Assembly (NCBI RefSeq): GCF_900116065.1
Contig: NZ_FOZV01000001.1
Span: 558,001-622,000 of the forward strand
Source: Brevundimonas viscosa
GTDB lineage: Bacteria > Pseudomonadota > Alphaproteobacteria > Caulobacterales > Caulobacteraceae
Reading direction: 5' to 3'
DNA: 64,000 bases
Under the pieces are notes generated by a model, which saw only the letters and a list, made by a program, of their open reading frames with translations, searched no databases and was not told where the DNA came from. Shown one piece after another: positions 60,964 to 64,000 of this stretch; the stretch's first letter is position 1; each line of letters starts with the position of its first letter. A program made the position numbers and the translations under genes.

Positions 60964-62220
60964 CTAGTGCTTCAGGTTGCTGCCGCCCTTGCCGCGTCCA
61001 GTGTCGAGGCGGTGATACGCGCCAAGGCAGATTTTGCAGACATCCACGTCGTCGGGCATGAAGTCGTAGGCGAGGTTCTGAGCGGCGTCGAAGGTTTCGC
61101 ACTGGAATTTGTGAGAGTCGCCCCTCTTGCTCTGCCGGCCAGGGGTGTCGCGCAGATGCACGCAGGCGGTCAGGTGAATCTTGGCGTATTTCTGGTGCAG
61201 GCTGACCATGACGGTGTATTCGCCCGCCTGCTCGTCGCGGGGGGCTTTCAGGCGGATGATGTTCTCGTCATCAACGTGGCGGGCGGCCTCCAACTGACCG
61301 GCACGCCGGGCTGCCTTCTGAGCCGCCGCCCTTTCATCGACGAGGTCCATGAAGTTCTCCCAGGTCCAGCGGTCGTCATCGATGCCGGCCTCCATCGCCG
61401 GCGTCGTCTTGATCGTCATGTGGATGCGCTGGAAGTTGTAGTGATAGATGTAGAGCGCGAGCGCCCGCTTGAGATTGATCAGCGTTTTCGAGTGGAGCGC
61501 CGACTTGCGCGCGAACCGCCCAAGGTTCTGGCGCAGCTTCTGGAAGAAGCTTTCGATGTGATTGGTTGTGATCCAGTCCTCATCCGGGGTGCCGCTGCGA
61601 ACGACGGGCGGGTGCATTTCACGCTTGGGACGCTTCTTGGGCCGGTAAGGCATTTTCACGCCGGTGTATTCCTCAACGACCAGTTGCTGCTCGTTGTCGT
61701 CCTGCTTTTTCACCGTCGCATAATCGATGTCGTCGCCGAACTCCGACCCGACCGCCTCGAAGTAGGCGCGGTGCGAGTCGGTCGTCAATTGGATGCGGCC
61801 AGCGCACCGCGCCTTCAGGTCGGCGATGAAAATCTTTGCGTCCGCGTTACCTCGACCGCCGACATGCCAGGCGACGATCAGCTTGCTGACGGGGTCGATA
61901 GCCATCCAAATCCAGAAGACGCCCTGCCCCTTGGGCGCGCGCATCTGGTTCTTCAACAGGGTCAGGCCCCGGATGCCGACAAAGGCGAACATCTCGTCGG
62001 CCTCGACATACCTGACAGGGAGATCACGCATCTTCTGGTCGAGGAAGTCGATGGCGGTATCGCCCGCGTCAGCAAGCAGCTTCAGGACCGTCACCTGGCT
62101 CGGGCGGCCAGACTGCCCCGTGTTACCGTCTTTGGTCCGCGCCAGCGCGTTGATGCCTTGGCGTTCCATCATATCCCGGAGGATCGCGGACCTCTTGCTG
62201 GTGCTGAGTTGGTTGACCAT
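60964..62220 (-). CDS. IS1-like DDE transposase with C-terminal Cys-rich extension
   Basis: About 418 aa (ATG 62220; TTG 62226 is possible). An N-terminal HTH segment with LSTSKRSAILRDMMERQG leads to the DDE core: Asp about 77 (EADEMFAF), Asp about 150 (DSHRAYFEAV) and Glu about 225 (HIESFFQKLRQNLGRF), spaced as in IS1-type enzymes. After the core (about 290) a 130-aa extension ends with CVHLRDTPGR, HKFQCETF and DVCKICLGAYH, a possible zinc site. Terminal inverted repeats were not seen, so it may be a remnant or domesticated. Confidence 0.8.
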   Translation of the reverse strand: MVNQLSTSKRSAILRDMMERQGINALARTKDGNTGQSGRPSQVTVLKLLADAGDTAIDFLDQKMRDLPVRYVEADEMFAFVGIRGLTLLKNQMRAPKGQGVFWIWMAIDPVSKLIVAWHVGGRGNADAKIFIADLKARCAGRIQLTTDSHRAYFEAVGSEFGDDIDYATVKKQDDNEQQLVVEEYTGVKMPYRPKKRPKREMHPPVVRSGTPDEDWITTNHIESFFQKLRQNLGRFARKSALHSKTLINLKRALALYIYHYNFQRIHMTIKTTPAMEAGIDDDRWTWENFMDLVDERAAAQKAARRAGQLEAARHVDDENIIRLKAPRDEQAGEYTVMVSLHQKYAKIHLTACVHLRDTPGRQSKRGDSHKFQCETFDAAQNLAYDFMPDDVDVCKICLGAYHRLDTGRGKGGSNLKH

Positions 62221-62622
62221 CGACAAGCGTATGCGTCAGGAGCCAAAAGCAGGTCAACGCTTGTCGATACGAGAAAACGAGAAATCTCGTAATATGTTGC
62301 TTTGGGGCAACGCTGTTATTTCCGTGTGCATCGATTAAAGTCGTCCTTAGGCTTCGTTCGGATAACCTACGGAAAATAATTAGAACTTCGAGGCTTAGGT
62401 CCTCCAGTGTCAAGATTTTTGACAGGATGTGTCAATAATCGCGACGTATAGACCTCAGTGGTGTCAACCATCGTGACATCATATTTGTTGAGATCGCGAC
62501 AATCCGCCACATGAACAAAACAGCAACTTCGGAAAGTTGCTCGAACTGATCTTTAACCCACCCAGCCGATGGCGACGATTGGGGGGGCTTGACCAATACG
62601 ACTATTCGACTAGGTTCAAAAT
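62221..62622. other. AT-richer gene-free stretch upstream of the ArsR gene
   Basis: About 400 bp with many stops in all frames and clearly lower GC than its surroundings. It contains several dyads: CGACAAGCG/CGCTTGTCG (about 62221-62266), ACGAG-AAAT-CTCGT (62277-62290), GTTGC/GCAAC, and the three 17-bp dyads annotated separately. It probably holds promoters for the transposase and the ArsR gene. Confidence 0.7.
62408..62478. promoter_or_regulatory. Three phased TGTC-GAC(A/G) dyads, candidate operators
   Basis: TGTCAA-N5-TTGACA at 62408-62424, TGTC-N9-GACG at 62430-62446 and TGTCA-N7-TGACA at 62462-62478 are all 17 bp. Their centres are 22 and 32 bp apart, close to two and three helical turns. 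They lie 145-215 bp upstream of the ArsR-type start. They are good candidates for cooperative binding of a dimeric regulator. Confidence 0.55.
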
Positions 62623-62982
62623 ATGGAAACGAGGATTGCGGTAGAGTCTCTTTCGGCACTGGGTCACGAGCCCAGGCTGGAGGTCTTTAAAATGCTGATC
62701 GACGCGGAGCCCGGCGGGATGAAGCCGACCGCAATGCTGGAGAAACTGAACAGTTCGACGCCGAACGCCAAGCTGCCGGCGAGCAGCCTGTCGTCGCATT
62801 TGTCGGTCCTCAAGAAAGCGCACCTGATAACAAGCGACCGGATCAGCCGTGAGATTCTCTACCGAGCCAACATGGCTCATGTGCAGAACCTGCTCTTGTT
62901 CCTAGTCGCCGACTGTTGTGGCGGCCAGAGGCACGTCTATGAACCCATGATCGCCAAGCTTTTCACCAAGCCACCGCCTTAG
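62623..62982 (+). CDS. ArsR/SmtB-family regulator
   Basis: 119 aa winged-helix protein. ALSALGHEPRLEVFKMLIDAEPGGMKPTAM gives helices 1-3 and LPASSLSSHLSVLKKAHLITSDR the recognition helix and wing. The C-terminus has LFLVADCCGGQ, a Cys pair that resembles the metalloid site of some ArsR proteins, though the usual metal-binding Cys in the recognition helix is absent. No arsenic-resistance genes are nearby, so the inducer is unknown. Confidence 0.82.
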   Translation: METRIAVESLSALGHEPRLEVFKMLIDAEPGGMKPTAMLEKLNSSTPNAKLPASSLSSHLSVLKKAHLITSDRISREILYRANMAHVQNLLLFLVADCCGGQRHVYEPMIAKLFTKPPP

Positions 62983-63419
62983 AAGACGAAATCATGGCTA
63001 CCCGGACGCTGGCGGCCTTGGCTTCGGCCCGCGGGAAGACGATGGACCTAGCGGAACACAAGTCGGGAACGTTCGACAAACGCTGTTCGAACACATCCCA
63101 GCCGAAGGCTCAAGGAGGTTCCGTGAACTCCGGATGGGGATCAGGGGATCAAGCCAGGGCGCGTCCTATAATTGCACGATCATCGGCGCAGAGGCTCTCA
63201 TCCCAGGAACGTCAAGGAGACCCCTCACTACCTGCACTTCATTCTGACGAAGAAGCAGCCGGATGAAACGCCTCACACCCTCCGCGCGGGTCGCCACCGA
63301 CACGGTGACGCCGCCTTCGGAAATTCTGCTACCCTGGCCCCCCTCAGCCTCCGACACCGTCAGGTGGACACGTTCGGACGCGTGCGCCCGCACCCCTTTC
63401 ACCCCGATCATCGACTTTT
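62983..63419. other. Stretch without a confident gene
   Basis: Several short open frames cross this region, but none matches a family or keeps the expected codon bias. The best candidate is a 47-aa frame from GTG 63123 with a strong AAGGAGG site, ending in a TGA that overlaps an ATG at 63263. It may hold a degraded gene. Confidence 0.45.
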
Positions 63420-63995
63420 TCAGGCGCCCAGGGGCCGCAGCTTGTCACCCCCGAGGCGGCGGACTTGGTCTAGATGGTTTTGGGCCGAGAGGCTGGCTGC
63501 CTGGGCATGAGACTTCAGACGCGGATCGTCGGCGTGAAGCGAGAAAGTGGTGTGCAGCAGAGAGGAGTCGAGCAGCACGGTGATTTGCTGCGTCAACCAG
63601 AGCCGGTCACGCTCCCGCGGAGCGGCGGCTTCGAGATCGGCGACATAGGCGGCATGTGGGGCCGACAGGTGCGAGGGAGCCGCTGCCCCGCCGAGATCCG
63701 CCAGAAAGGTTGACTGAATCGCCAGCAACTGGACGTGTCGTGTCTCCAGACGGGTGGCCAGAGCCTTGATCTGAGGGTCCGGGGATCGGGCCTTGATCGC
63801 CTTTGCCGCCGCGAGGACATACAGGTCGTCGTAGCAGGCGGCGACAAGATATCCCTCGGGCGAATTGACGTCCCTGATCTCCGGGTCATTGGTGGCCGCC
63901 ATCGGCGCCTCCAGAGGAACCGCTTCGACCGGTTCCGGAGCCCGTTTCTCCTGCTCGCAGGCCCCGACGCCCACCATAGCGCAAGCCATCAGCAT
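63420..63995 (-). CDS. DUF4142 lipoprotein (5' end may lie beyond the window)
   Basis: At least 191 aa. It begins near the window edge with MLMACAMVGVGAC, a lipobox-like end of a signal peptide, but the first residues of the signal may lie upstream since the frame is open to the edge. The mature part is a DUF4142-like four-helix region: EGYLVAACYDDLYVLAAAKAIKA, then ALATRLETRHVQLL. The family resembles ferritin-like or bacterioferritin helices without known catalysis. Confidence 0.7.
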   Translation of the reverse strand: MLMACAMVGVGACEQEKRAPEPVEAVPLEAPMAATNDPEIRDVNSPEGYLVAACYDDLYVLAAAKAIKARSPDPQIKALATRLETRHVQLLAIQSTFLADLGGAAAPSHLSAPHAAYVADLEAAAPRERDRLWLTQQITVLLDSSLLHTTFSLHADDPRLKSHAQAASLSAQNHLDQVRRLGGDKLRPLGA

Positions 63996-64000
63996 CGTAA

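Noticed and set aside
62623..62982. Part of an arsenic-resistance operon
   Set aside because: No arsB, arsC or acr3 gene is adjacent, and the usual metal-binding Cys of the recognition helix is missing.
62994..63266. A 90-codon gene after the ArsR gene
   Set aside because: No homology, poor codon bias and no ribosome site at its first ATG; only the internal GTG has one.

Overview
The window is about 64 kb of very GC-rich DNA, densely coded on both strands. It looks like chromosome of a Caulobacterales alphaproteobacterium, most likely Brevundimonas or a close relative. The best single clue is a DivL-type cell-cycle kinase in which tyrosine replaces histidine at the phosphorylation site. Supporting clues are UrcA and DUF4168 proteins, the alphaproteobacterial NAGGN osmolyte cluster and a CIRCE-controlled groESL. 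The genus is inference from gene content; no 16S rRNA or tRNA gene was seen.

Layout. 1-8.1 kb: a metallophosphoesterase overlapping a lipid kinase, small envelope lipoproteins, a DsbD-type thiol reductase and pgi. 8.3-10.4 kb: groES-groEL with a CIRCE operator and a strong terminator. 10.9-16.2 kb: a MarR regulator divergent from the three-gene N-acetylglutaminylglutamine amide cluster (amidotransferase, GNAT/ATP-grasp synthetase, M42 peptidase). 16.2-27.9 kb: mixed housekeeping (a DUF4168 repeat protein, a GreA-like factor, a flavoprotein, an M28 peptidase, a beta-lactamase-fold hydrolase, RarD, asd, zapE, mdh, an EcsC protein). 27.9-31.2 kb: katG and oxyR. 31.3-37.7 kb: an M16 protease, a trypsin-like protease, a DUF350 protein, rlmN and a small zincin. 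37.9-41.2 kb: divL and a HAD phosphatase. 41.2-46.5 kb, minus strand: sdhC-sdhD-sdhA-GFA-sdhB-ferredoxin-kinase-PilZ. 46.7-54.7 kb: HIT and SIMPL proteins, ahpC-ahpD with an OxyR-like site, murI, an M3 peptidase and two UrcA genes. 55.0-60.9 kb: ffh-rpsP-rimM (no trmD or rplS follows), DUF3597, KTSC, and fabI with an antiporter. 60.9-64 kb: an accessory patch with an IS1-like DDE transposase, an AT-richer regulatory stretch with three phased dyads, an ArsR-type regulator and a DUF4142 lipoprotein.

Oxidative-stress genes recur. katG, oxyR and ahpCD lie within 22 kb, and OxyR-type boxes stand before oxyR and ahpC, so they may form a local OxyR regulon. Succinate dehydrogenase, malate dehydrogenase and glucose-6-phosphate isomerase supply central metabolism.

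The least explained structure is a family of three intergenic elements (about 21.94-22.06, 34.97-35.23 and 37.70-37.85 kb). Each has two facing arms of 7-bp tandem units of the form GGNNNNA. One encloses a truncated four-helix-bundle (S23/Avd-like) gene whose 3' end runs into an arm. Unit sequence differs between elements, but the 7-bp period and arm orientation are kept, which suggests an element type rather than chance low complexity.
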